Shown here: piece by piece, positions 54,638-64,000 of the stretch
How positions within the stretch are numbered: the stretch's first letter is position 1
How the letters are laid out: each line of letters begins with the position of its first letter
DNA from: Homarus americanus
Taxonomy: Eukaryota > Arthropoda > Malacostraca > Decapoda > Nephropidae
Direction of reading: 5' to 3'
Length of the DNA: 64,000 nucleotides
Assembly: GCF_018991925.1 (NCBI RefSeq)
Contig: NW_024754993.1
Location: 1-64,000 of the forward strand
Position numbers and translations under genes: made by a program
The notes under the pieces: model-generated
The model's input: only the letters and a program-made list of their open reading frames with translations
Databases searched by the model: none
Told to the model about the DNA's origin: nothing

Positions 54638-57347
54638 CAGTTAACCCTCACTTTACGCGGTTAATGTAACCCGGAGGGTCCCGCGTAAAGTGAGGAACGC
54701 GTAAAGTGAATAACATAACATATGGGATTAATTGAAATGGAGTCCGGGCCGATCCCCAAACTCCACTTTTTGACGACACACAACTTGTATGTTGTAGTAA
54801 AAATTTTATCTTAACTTTATGATGGTATGAAAAAACAAGTAATATAGAAGAGGTTAGGTTAGGAAAGATAAAGGTTAACATAGGAAAAATAAAGGTTAGG
54901 TTAGAAAACTAAAAATTAGGTGTAACACTTACGGTAGTAGAAGAGATGGGTCGGCATACGGGGATGGAGGCTGGTTCCGAGGCAGAGGGCAGATTACTGG
55001 CCCTCAGGTGAATCACCATTACTAGGTGAATCACCATCACTGTCACTTACAGTTGTCAGGGCTTCCCTGACAAATCCCTCAAAGTCATCTTCACTGCCAC
55101 TATCACTGGCTTGGGCTGGCTGTGGTGGGTTGCGGGCGAAGAAATCTGTTATGCTTTGCTGACGGCTGGCGTTGATGTTGTCGTGATACACCTTGATGTA
55201 CGGCTCCATAGCCTGCACCAGCCGGGTATGGAAGACTTCATAGCGGTCATCGTCATTGTCGCGGGAAAGGAAGGACTTCATCTTCTCTGCACACTCCATG
55301 GCACCCTTAATATCACTATGACTTAAACTGTGTTCTTCGGAGAATGACGCACCTTCTTCCTCCTCTTCACTGACGTGTTCTTCTTCCAACATCTCGTTGG
55401 CAGTCACTTCAGGATCTCTGATCACCTCCAGGATGTCGTCGTTGGTGGTCTCGGAGAAGCCTGGAACTGTAACAGTCTGCGCAGCTTCTCTGGCAAGGTC
55501 CACTGCTACTGCAACATTCTGAACCTCACCAGTCACAGATTGACTCCTCCTCTCACCTGGTATTCCATGCAACACATGTCTCCATGCGTGACGAATTGTA
55601 GCAATAGACAGCTGATCCCATGACTCCACCAAGAAGTCCATAGCTTTCTTGATGTTAAATACTCTCCAGAATTGTTTGAAGAGTATTTTTTGCTGTTCTA
55701 ACTGTTGATCCTCATCTTCTTCGCTCTTGCTATCGGTGGTGGTGTCACTCAGGTTACGCAACTCTTCCCTGGTGTTGATGTAGTCGTTCAGGAGCTGGAA
55801 TTTTTTTTTTGAGAATGCAGCTTTCACATTGCAAATCAACTCCTGGTCCATGGGCTGGATTAAAGACGTAGTGTTGGGAGGAAGGAAGACCACTTTTACG
55901 TTGGGGTGACGATCTAACAGTAGGGGCGAGTGTCCTGGTGCGTTGTCCAGCAGCAACAAAATATTAAATGGGACATTCTGTCGCTCACAGAATTTCTTTA
56001 CATCGGGAACAAAACAGTCATCAAACCAGGAGAGGGACAGTGTAGAGAACATCCATGCCTTACGTGCGGTCAGCCAGTGGACATTTAGCTTGGTCATGTC
56101 CATGCTCTTGTAGGCGTGCGGCTTGCGGGCTGTGTGGATCACCGATAACTTGAGCTTACAGGTACCGGAGGCATTGGTGGTAAACAGGACGGTGATGCGT
56201 TCCTTCTGCATTTTCCGGCCCCGAATCCTGCTGGCATTCTTCACAACGAAGGACTTGGAAGGTAGCTTTTTCCAGAAAAGACCAGATTCGTCCATGTTAA
56301 ACACCTGGTCGTCACTGTACTGTCCTTCCTCCATAATCTCACGTAAAAACGGAGGAAATTCCCGAGCCGCAGCACGATCAGCACTCGCTTCTTCACCACC
56401 AATGTTTATATTGGTGATCTTGTTCCGGATCTTAAACCTCTGTAACCACCCAGAGGAAGCATTAAAGGGTTTGGGCTCTGAAGTTCCCATCTTTCGTGCC
56501 ACTGCCATGTACAGTTCACGTGCGTAGTCCTTAACAGAGCGCGTGTCGACCGCCATGTTCCGTCGCGCCTGACGCACCAAGTACCTCACAAGTAATTTTT
56601 CTGTCTTGAGAAGCACCTGGTTGTGAAAATACTTGATCATAGAAGCACCTGTAGACTTTGTGATCTTCATGTGCTCCTTTATCTTGGCTGAATCCTTCTT
56701 TATAGTCCGGATCGTAGATTCGTTCACGCCATGCTGGCGCGCCAAATCAACCTGCCTTGTTCCTTTCTCCAACTCTTGGATGATGCTATACTTCACCTCG
56801 TAGCTTAAGGAACGTCGTGTCTTCTTTGGTTTAGTGCCGCTGGGTCCAGGTAAGGAAAGGTTTCTCTCTGGGGGTGGTGGTCCGGCGGAAGCCATTTTAC
56901 GGAACAATGGATGCGCGTTTACACGGAGTGGCCTTGAGGGATGAAACTGCCGCGGCTAGGTCAAGCGTCGTCTTTCCTCCCTCCCTCCCTCCCCCGGGTG
57001 GACACGTCATAATACTTTAAGCCAATTACAGCTAGCAGCAGAGGGGGGTAGGGATGCATGGCCAATCACAGGTCTGATACGTCATATGACGTCAGTGATA
57101 ACGCAACAAAGACACACACTGCGCAACCTTACCGCGCCGCTTGCCCAAGCGGAGGGAGGAGGAGGGAGAGGCAGGCAGGCAGGCGGGCGGGTGGCGGGTG
57201 GGGCGAATCTAAAAATAGCGTCGCGCCGGACACTCTCCGCGTAATGGGGTTCATGTACCGCGTAATGTGAGCACGTGAGGTTCTGGCAAGGCACCGCGTA
57301 AATGTGGAAACGCGGAATGCGGGACCGCGTAAAGTGAGGGTTAACTG
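54638..57347 (-). mobile_element. Tigger family B, copy 2, apparently complete
   Basis: 2,710 bp from CAGTTAACCCTCACTTTACG to GTAAAGTGAGGGTTAACTG, TA at 54636-54637 and 57348-57349. The empty site is visible in H copy 1 (AAAAGTTTTATATTAAATTT). Subterminal CGCGTAAAGTGA repeats occur at both ends. It encodes one uninterrupted transposase, making it the best candidate for an active element here. Confidence 0.95.
54994..56895 (-). CDS. pogo/Tigger transposase, intact, 633 residues
   Basis: The enzyme would cut its element at the terminal repeats and insert it at TA in the nucleus. The start MASAGPPPPERN (56895) is preferred over an in-frame Met four codons earlier because it follows the family's basic leader. 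Domains: psq helix-turn-helix about residues 30-75, CENP-B-type DNA-binding half about 85-160 (ending SSGWLQRFK), and DDE core about 195-420 with Asp 202 (FNMDESG), Asp 317 (LLLDNAPGH) and Asp 350 (QPMDQ), spacing DD32D. A Glu/Asp-rich tail follows, then QQSITDFF at residues 579-586 (55138-55161), which fits a PCNA-binding PIP box as reported for Drosophila pogo. No stop or frameshift is seen. Copy 1 (9083-10516) is a close, broken relative. Confidence 0.95.
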   Translation of the reverse strand: MASAGPPPPERNLSLPGPSGTKPKKTRRSLSYEVKYSIIQELEKGTRQVDLARQHGVNESTIRTIKKDSAKIKEHMKITKSTGASMIKYFHNQVLLKTEKLLVRYLVRQARRNMAVDTRSVKDYARELYMAVARKMGTSEPKPFNASSGWLQRFKIRNKITNINIGGEEASADRAAAREFPPFLREIMEEGQYSDDQVFNMDESGLFWKKLPSKSFVVKNASRIRGRKMQKERITVLFTTNASGTCKLKLSVIHTARKPHAYKSMDMTKLNVHWLTARKAWMFSTLSLSWFDDCFVPDVKKFCERQNVPFNILLLLDNAPGHSPLLLDRHPNVKVVFLPPNTTSLIQPMDQELICNVKAAFSKKKFQLLNDYINTREELRNLSDTTTDSKSEEDEDQQLEQQKILFKQFWRVFNIKKAMDFLVESWDQLSIATIRHAWRHVLHGIPGERRSQSVTGEVQNVAVAVDLAREAAQTVTVPGFSETTNDDILEVIRDPEVTANEMLEEEHVSEEEEEGASFSEEHSLSHSDIKGAMECAEKMKSFLSRDNDDDRYEVFHTRLVQAMEPYIKVYHDNINASRQQSITDFFARNPPQPAQASDSGSEDDFEGFVREALTTVSDSDGDSPSNGDSPEGQ

Positions 57348-57667
57348 TATTAATTTTTTTAGTCATTTTAACAATTATTGAAAATATTTGAAGGTAAAGT
57401 GACTGGTTTAATGCGCGGCATCCAGCCTCTTAACACAGCAAACAAGCGTTAGTCTCTCTCTGTTTTCACTGGAGGTAACATCTTGCTTGAGACTCTCTTC
57501 AACTAAATGCTTTTTTCTGTGTTTTCAAGCATATTATTGGTCATTTGGAAATTTATTTTACATATTGACAATATATAGCACAGTGCAGTGTTATTTTAAA
57601 GAAAATATTCTTTATTTACAACAAGTTTAGCTTTAAAAAACACGTGTTGACATTGTTTGAATCCAGC

Positions 57668-59429
57668 ATGGGGCCTAAGAGATCAAGAAGAGCGATTTCA
57701 ATCCAAACCAAGCGGGAAATCATAAAAAAACATGAAGAAGGCATTAGAACAAATGCGCTATGCAAAGAATATGGCATGTCGACATCAACTGTGTCGACAA
57801 TTCTTGCACAAAAAGACAAATTTAAAGAAGTGAAAGTGAGAGACAAATCTACAAGAGTGTTTAAAAGTAGATCCCTAATTGCAGAAACTGAGAGGTTACT
57901 TCTCATCTGGATTAGGGAAAAACAGATGAAAGGTGATTCAGTTTCTACTGAATTCATCTGTGAAAGAGCCAGGGAGATTTACGAACATTTAAAGACAGAT
58001 CAACCTGGTTCTTCAGGCACAGAATTTGAAGATTTTCAGGCCAGCAAAGGCTGGTTCGAAAAATTTAAGAAAAGAAGTGACATTTTCAGTGTTGTTAGGC
58101 ATGGTGAAGCTGCTAGTGCTGATAAGGAAGGGGCAGCAAAGTTTTTAGTTGAATTTAAAGAACCGATGGAAGAAGAAAATTATCTTCCACAGCAAGTGTT
58201 CAATGTGGACGAAACTGGGCTGTTCTGGAAAAAGATGCCCAAAAGAACATTCATCACCAGAGATGAAGCCTCTTTACCTGGGCATAAACCAATGAAAGAC
58301 TGTCTCACTCTATTGCTTGGTGCCAATGCTTCAGGGGATTTCCGACTGAAGCCTATGCTAAGTATGCTTGTCTACCACTCTGAAAACCCCAGGGTGTTCA
58401 AGCAACAGAAAGTGGTAAGAACAAAGCTTGGAGTTTATTGGAAGTCCAACCGTAAGGCATGGGTGACAAGACAGCTCTTTAATGAATGGGCTGTTGATGT
58501 GTTTTGCCCTTCTGTCAAGAGCTACCTAACCACCAATAAACTCCCTTTAAAGGCTCTTCTCCTCATGGGTAATGCTCCTGGTCATGACCCTGACCTTGCC
58601 AGAAATTTGGAGTATCAATTTGACTTTGTGAAAGTGTTGTTTTTGCCTCCAAACACTACATCAATCATACAGCCAATGGACCAGAATGTGATCAGCAACT
58701 TCAAGAAGTTGTACATGAAAAAAATGTTTAGGAGGTGTCATCAGGCAACTTCCAATGATCCTGAACTAACACTGAAACAGTTCTGGAAGACACAATTCAA
58801 CATCCTGGAGGCTGTAAAATTGATTGTGTCATCATGGCAAGAAGTCTCCACTAGATCCCTCAATTCTTCATGGAAAGCACTGTGGCCATCAGTAGTCCAT
58901 GATTTTGAGGGATTTGAGGAGGAAACAGAGTTGGACCATGAGATTGTGTCCATTGGTCAGTCATTGGGCCTTGAAGTGGAGGAGGAGGATGTGGAAGAGC
59001 TTGTGATGTCTCATGAGGAGGAACTTACTCCTGATGACTTGAAGATACTGGATGAGATGATACAGGTAGGAAATTGATAGTGATAGTGATGACCATATGT
59101 CAGCTAAACACTTGAAAGATGTGATTTACTACTGGGAGAAGTTCAGGGAACTGGCTTCAAAGCACCCAGAAGTGGAAAAAACTGAACTAACTTTGTGTCA
59201 TGTTGAGGACTCAGTGGTCTCCTTCTTTAAACATAAGTTAATGGTGAGGAGGACAGATGCCCCACAGACCACAATTGACAATTTCTTCAGTAAAAGGCAG
59301 AGGGAACAAGATGCTATCCCTCAGCCTTCCACTTCAAGAAGGAGAGAGGATGTTCATGGTGGAGAAAATGTCAGTCCAGAGGTTCCTGACATTTTCATGG
59401 AAGGTGACTCACCTTCCAAGAAGCAGTAA
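57668..59429 (+). pseudogene. Tigger family H transposase, catalytic Asp lost and one frameshift
   Basis: Starts MGPKRSRRAISIQTKREIIK; an in-frame Met eight codons upstream is less family-like. The psq helix-turn-helix, CENP-B half (ASKGWFEKFKKR) and DDE core are all open. The first Asp is residue 181 (FNVDETG). The second position reads LLLMGNAPGH: Gly at residue 301 (codon 58568-58570) replaces the catalytic Asp. The third is Asp 338 (QPMDQ), 36 residues on. The frame stops at 59075-59077 and resumes one base over (DSDSDDHMSAKHLKDVIYYW), carrying QTTIDNFF at 59265-59288, a PIP-box-like motif, and ending at 59429. The gene can encode DNA binding but not catalysis. Confidence 0.93.
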
Positions 59430-59728
59430 AATGCTTCTCCTCCACCTCCACTTCCTTCTCTTCTCCCTTCTCCTCCTCCACCTCCCACTACAAATTCACA
59501 TCATCATCATCATCATCCAGGAGCCTTCTACATACACACCTCAAGCTAAGTGTCCATTTCTAAAATTTTTGTTGAATTTAGGCAATTTTCAGTGAGCTGG
59601 AACCAATTACCCAAAAACCCATTGAAACAATGGTTTCGGTTAACGAGATTTTCGGTTAACGAGCAACCTGCAACCTGCAACGAGCAACCGAGGGACCACT
59701 GTATATCAAGCACAGTATGAATAGAATA

Positions 59729-60941
59729 CAGTGAACCCTCGCTTTACGCGGTCAATTGAACCCACGGAGGCCCGCGTAAAGCGAGAAACGCATAAAGTGA
59801 ACAACATAACATATGGGATTAATTGAAAGAGACCGGGCCGACCCCCAAACTCCACTTTTTCCGACACAATACCTATGTTGTAGTAAAAATAACATCTTAA
59901 TTTTATGATGGTATGCACACACAATTAATATTTAAGAGAAATACAGTCCCAGGTTAATGTCCGTTCAAATAATGGACTCAACTCCCCCCCCCCTCTTCCC
60001 AGCTCACTGGCTCCTACCTCTCTGAGAAATGTTTGGGTGAAAACACTAGATTTTAAGGTATAGTAATAAATAATACCTCAGACTAAAGTTAGGATAATAT
60101 AATTGACATTTCTGGATTACTTGCAGGTCAGGGAATGTTTTGAATGTAAACTTCATATATTTTGCACAAAAGATAAAATATTTGCTCTGTGTAAACCAAA
60201 TTATTACATTAGATCTAAAATTTGTATGTCTAATGCAAAATCCATGATGTTTATAATCAAAATGATCATCATATTGTAAGAATTCCAGCAATGTAAATTA
60301 TATTCTGGCCCGGTAATTTGTATGAATTTTATGAGCTAAAACAAATATCTTCAGTTAATAAAAAAAAAAAATATTCTTCAGGACACTATCTGTCAATCCA
60401 AATACCCCACCTCGCCTCCCCGCCCCCCCTCTTCCCACCACACCAGCTGGGTTGGTCGGTCCATCCCTCCCCCCACCTCCCCTCCCTACCAGAGAAATGT
60501 TTGGGAGAAAACAGAATACACTGTATATACATTTTTAGTAATAAATAATAACTCAGACTAAAGTTAGATAATATAATTGACATTTCTAGATTCCTTGCAG
60601 GTCAGGGAATATTTTGAATGTAAACTTCATATATTTTGCACAAAAGATAAAATATTTGCTTTGTGTAAACCAAATTATTACATTAGATCTAGAATTTGTA
60701 TGTCTAATGCAAAATCCATGATGTTTATATTCAAAATGATCATCATATTGTAAGAATTCCAGCAATGTAAATTATGTTCTGGCCGGGCAATTTGTATGAA
60801 TTTTATGAGCTAAATAAAAAAATTTAATTCACACGCGTATATGAGTAGATGCACCGCGTAAAACGAAATTCCGGTTCTGGCTAGGTACCACGTAAATGTA
60901 GAATCGCGTAAAGTGAAACCACTTAAATCGAGGTATTACTG
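59729..60941 (+). mobile_element. Tigger derivative I, non-autonomous, two internal units
   Basis: 1,213 bp from CAGTGAACCCTCGCTTTACG to AAATCGAGGTATTACTG, TA at 59727-59728 and 60942-60943. It carries two tandem copies of the unit found once in G and three times in L. No transposase. Confidence 0.9.
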
Positions 60942-62442
60942 TATCATTGTAATATAACAGTATTTTAACCATCTCTTGAACATCGGAAGGTTAGGTAAAG
61001 TCTTTTGTTTTCGTCATGTATTTTATCCTATTTTACATTGAAATACATCACGTTTCAGCAAAACTACTATTTATTTTTGAGAATATATTCATTCAGGGGC
61101 AGTTTAGGTAAAATATACATGTGATGTACATTTTTTTAACTGAAAATGATTCGAAAAACACGTACCCTCTAGCCCTTTTCAAGGAGAAGACTGGGAGGAG
61201 GTGTTTGGTGCTTAAGACGATGGCAAGGAAAATGATTTTGATGGATTTTAATGAAAATATTCAGAAATATGGTGTCTTAGTATTTATTCAAGTGAATTAG
61301 GATAGAATATTATTGTAATACAACAGTAGTGACGATGTGGAGGAGGCGGAGGGGTAGAGCGGTGAGGAGTGGTGACTGGCGGGAGCAGGGACGAGTGGAG
61401 ATGCCAGCCAGTACATTACGGGTGTACAGTATTAATTGTTTTTATAGCTCTTTTTGCATTTTAATATTAAATAATGTACATTGCGTTTCAACAAAACTAC
61501 TATTTATTTCTGAGAATATGGAAATGTAATATTTTTGCTGAAATGACGTACGTATTACAGTGGAAAGTGGGATAAAATTGTGACGAAAGCAATGACTTTC
61601 GCTTTCTTTCGTTCAAAAGATGTTACCGTAGTCGCTTTTCGAATGGTTTTCAGTTGTGGGATTATGAGGCTAATGATAGGATAGAATATTATTGTAATAT
61701 AGTACGGTACAACAGTTTTTTAACTGAAAACCATTCGAAAAGTGATTACGGTAAAAAATTTTGAACAATGAAAGAAAGCGAAAATCATTGTTTTCGTCAT
61801 GATTTTATCCCACTTTCCACTGTAATATGTATGTCATTTCAGCCAAAATATTACATTTCCATATTTATTTCTGAGAATATATTCATTCAGTCACATTTAA
61901 GGTAAAATATACTTCTGATGTCATATTTTAATGAAAATACGGTATCGTAGTTTTCTTTTGTTTCAAATTTAATTAACAAAGATTGATGTTTCAAATGTAA
62001 TGAACAAAAATTTATGTAGAGTATCTATAAATAAACTTTAAAAAATCGATACTTTGTTTTACATCATCCTGTGCATACCATACCATGCATTTGGCTACTT
62101 TGGGCTTGCTATGATGACGCAAGAGATCTGCCCTGGCAACTGTACTGACACTCACAGCTGGTGGTGCGTTGGTGCGTCGTTTCCATTGTTAACTGGTAGT
62201 TAATGGTAAATATTTTTCAACCTAACGAAACTATTACCCTTTTAGAGGTCGACCCCCAATTTTATGCTAAATAATTTGGTCTTAAAAACTCGAACTACAC
62301 ACAGGTATATACGGTAAATAAGGACATGAGAGGCCAGGGGTTTTTTTTTAGGGGGGAAAGGGGGCAGCAAAGGTACACGGATTTTTAACATTCACGGGTA
62401 TCTCTGTTACCTAACCCCCGCGTATGTTAAGGGCCGACTGTA

Positions 62443-62944
62443 CTGTACAATATTATATTTTCATCAATGAGTTCTGATATAATAATAATTTTTAGGGGAA
62501 TTGCTTCGTTTGGTAGATAATTAGGTGACTAGGTGAGAACTACTTTGTCTGGCGCACATCACTTGTCTTTCTCGGTGGTGATGCAGCGGTACACAGCCAA
62601 TCATCTCCACTCAACGCCAGTCACCAGTGTAGGTTTATGAGCCACACAAATTAGGTGGCTGCTCTCATGTCCACAAAAAACGTCAAATTACACCATATAA
62701 TAGGAAGTTCTTTCTGTTTAATATGCCGGGGGTTCCGGATGGTTAGGTTAGGTTTGTTTGGTTAAGTTGGCAAGGTCTTCTAACAATGCTTCTGCCACTT
62801 GCTTTTGTTATCAAATATGGTTTGGTTAGGCTACTTCACGTTTAATTTAGAAATAACCAAGTTTTAACACATTTTACATAACTGGGACAGTGTTCACTAC
62901 AAAACAGTGAAATTGAAACGTTTTTAAATTTGTTTAATATTGAG
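62443..62944. other. unassigned DNA, partial match to the hAT insertion site
   Basis: GGTTAGGTTAGGTTTGTTTG near 62740 and the preceding CTTTCTGTTTAATATG resemble 21610-21680, the left flank of the hAT element. No gene is seen. Confidence 0.45.
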
Positions 62945-64000
62945 CGGGTGAGAAGTGTTGCAGAAGTGAGTGTTGCTTTTGGTAACATGTATTGATGGTG
63001 ACTCAGTGACTCTCAGCAGGTGTTAAGTGTTGCAGTAGTGGCTGTTGCTTCTGGTAACATGTGTTGGTGGAGAAGCTCGACTCAGTGACTCTCAGCTGGT
63101 GTTAAGTGTTGCAGTAGTGGGTGTTGCTTCTGGTAACATGTGTTGGTGGAGAAGCTCGACTCAGTGACTCTCAGCGGGTGTTAAGTGTTGCAGTAGTGGG
63201 TGTTGCTTCTGGTAACATGTGTTGGTGGAGAAGCTCGACTCAGTGACTCTCAGCTGATGTTAAGTGTTGCAGTAGTGGGTGTTGCTTCTGGTAACATGTG
63301 TTGGTGGAGAAGCTCGACTCAGTGACTCTTAGCTGGTGTTAAGTGTTGCAGTAGTGGGTGTTGCTTCTGGTAACATGTGTTGGTGGAGAAGCTCGACTCA
63401 GTGACTCTCAGCTGGTGTTAAGTGTTGCAGTAGTGGGTGTTGGTTCTGGTAACACGGGTTGGTGATGACTCAGCGGGTGTTTAGTGTTGCAGTAGTGGGT
63501 GTTGCTTCTGGTAACATGTGTTGGTGGTGACTCAGCTGGTGTTAAGTGTTGCAGTAGTGGGTGTTGCTTCTGGTAACATGTGTTGGTGGTGAAGCTCACT
63601 CAGTGACTCTCAGCTGGTGTTAAGTGTTGCAGTAGTGGGTGTTGGTTCTGGTAACACGGGATGGTGACTCAGCGGGTGTTTAGTGTTGCAGTAGTGGGTG
63701 TTGCTTTGGTAACATGTGTTGGTGGTGACTCAGCTCAGGTGTTAAGTGTTGCAGTAGTGGGTGTTGCTTCTGGTAACATGTGTTGGTGGTGACTCAGTGA
63801 CTCTCAGCTGTTAAGTGTTGCAGTAGTGGGTGTTGCTTCTGGTAACATGTGTTGGTGGTGACTCAGCTGGTGTTAAGTGGTGTTAAGTGTTGTGTTAGTT
63901 CTGGTAACATGTGTTGGTGGTGACTCAGTGACTCTCAGCTGGTGTTAAGTGTTGCAGTAGTGGGTGTTGGTTCGGTAACACGTGGTGATGACTCAGGGGT
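62945..64000. repeat. 79-bp minisatellite running off the window
   Basis: Unit contains GTGTTAAGTGTTGCAGTAGT, GGGTGTTGCTTCTGGTAACA and TGTGTTGGTGGAGAAGCTCG. Copies on the left are regular; those beyond 63430 vary in length by loss of inner segments. About 15 copies are seen before the window ends. Confidence 0.95.

Larger units (their letters stand above)
54383..59701 (+). mobile_element. Tigger family H, copy 4, full length, interrupted by a B element
   Basis: 5,319 bp including the insert. Termini CAGTGGTCCCTCGGTTAACG and CAACCGAGGGACCACTG, with TA at 54381-54382 and 59702-59703. Four TTAACGAG motifs lie in the first 100 bp. The B element sits at 54638-57347. This copy alone in the window keeps the H transposase. 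(CAT)6 lies at 59499-59516. Confidence 0.93.
53333..62440 (+). mobile_element. Tigger family E copy 5, 5'-truncated, with three insertions
   Basis: E body sequence starting TGTATTACAGTGGAAAGTGA matches copy 4 from about 50868 on. Removing the three TA-flanked insertions (53415-54161, 54383-59701, 59729-60941) restores a contiguous match to copy 4 at 50870-51240. The right end is CGTATGTTAAGGGCCGACTG then TA (62441-62442). The 5' end is missing at the junction with copy 4. Transposase coding is reduced to scraps. Confidence 0.88.

Overview
The window is eukaryotic, AT-rich, repeat-dominated DNA, most likely from an arthropod and probably a decapod crustacean. This rests on (i) a mass of pogo/Tigger-type DNA transposons with TA target duplications, (ii) short TTAGG-type runs (47858-47879 and elsewhere), the arthropod telomere motif, (iii) a tRNA-derived SINE and a LINE 3' tail of kinds I associate with decapods, and (iv) many minisatellites. 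No bacterial or organellar genes are visible. The species cannot be fixed from sequence alone.

Layout. 1-1137: low-complexity and unassigned DNA. 1138-7998: a decayed Ty3/Gypsy retrotransposon (protease, reverse transcriptase, RNase H, integrase; tRNA-Trp-type primer site, suggesting the CsRn1 lineage) in an LTR-internal-LTR-deleted internal-LTR arrangement, carrying a 192-bp hAT MITE with a perfect 8-bp target duplication. 7999-19500: interleaved pogo/Tigger elements, including a fold-back element (8815-10965), a large inverted array of ~0.6-kb repeats (10966-14332) and a nest of successive TA-flanked insertions (14885-19370). 20583-24410: a LINE reverse-transcriptase relic and a broken hAT transposase. 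24421-32091: TA microsatellites, MITE-like Tigger derivatives and minisatellites. 33100-33798: the one convincing non-transposon gene, an eight-finger C2H2 zinc-finger protein on the minus strand. 33945-49495: LINE relics, more Tiggers, four minisatellite arrays and a SINE with intact 10-bp target duplications. 50370-62440: two copies of one Tigger family (called E here), the second interrupted by three others; one holds a nested, apparently intact Tigger whose 633-residue transposase is the best candidate for a functional enzyme in the window. 62945-64000: a 79-bp minisatellite that runs off the end.

How the parts relate. Most of the sequence is generations of pogo/Tigger elements inserting into TA sites in one another. 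I labelled families by their termini (A, B, Bx, C, D, E, F, G/I/L, H, J, M). The three long-ORF families (B, D, H), and family E in a shifted frame, carry a PCNA-binding (PIP-box-like) motif near the transposase C terminus. Other notable patterns are a CAT microsatellite that travels inside family H, TA arrays abutting Tigger ends, and fold-back or inverted composites that look like aborted gap repair. Coordinates of element ends come from reading terminal repeats and TA duplications by eye; divergent copies without both ends have approximate limits.
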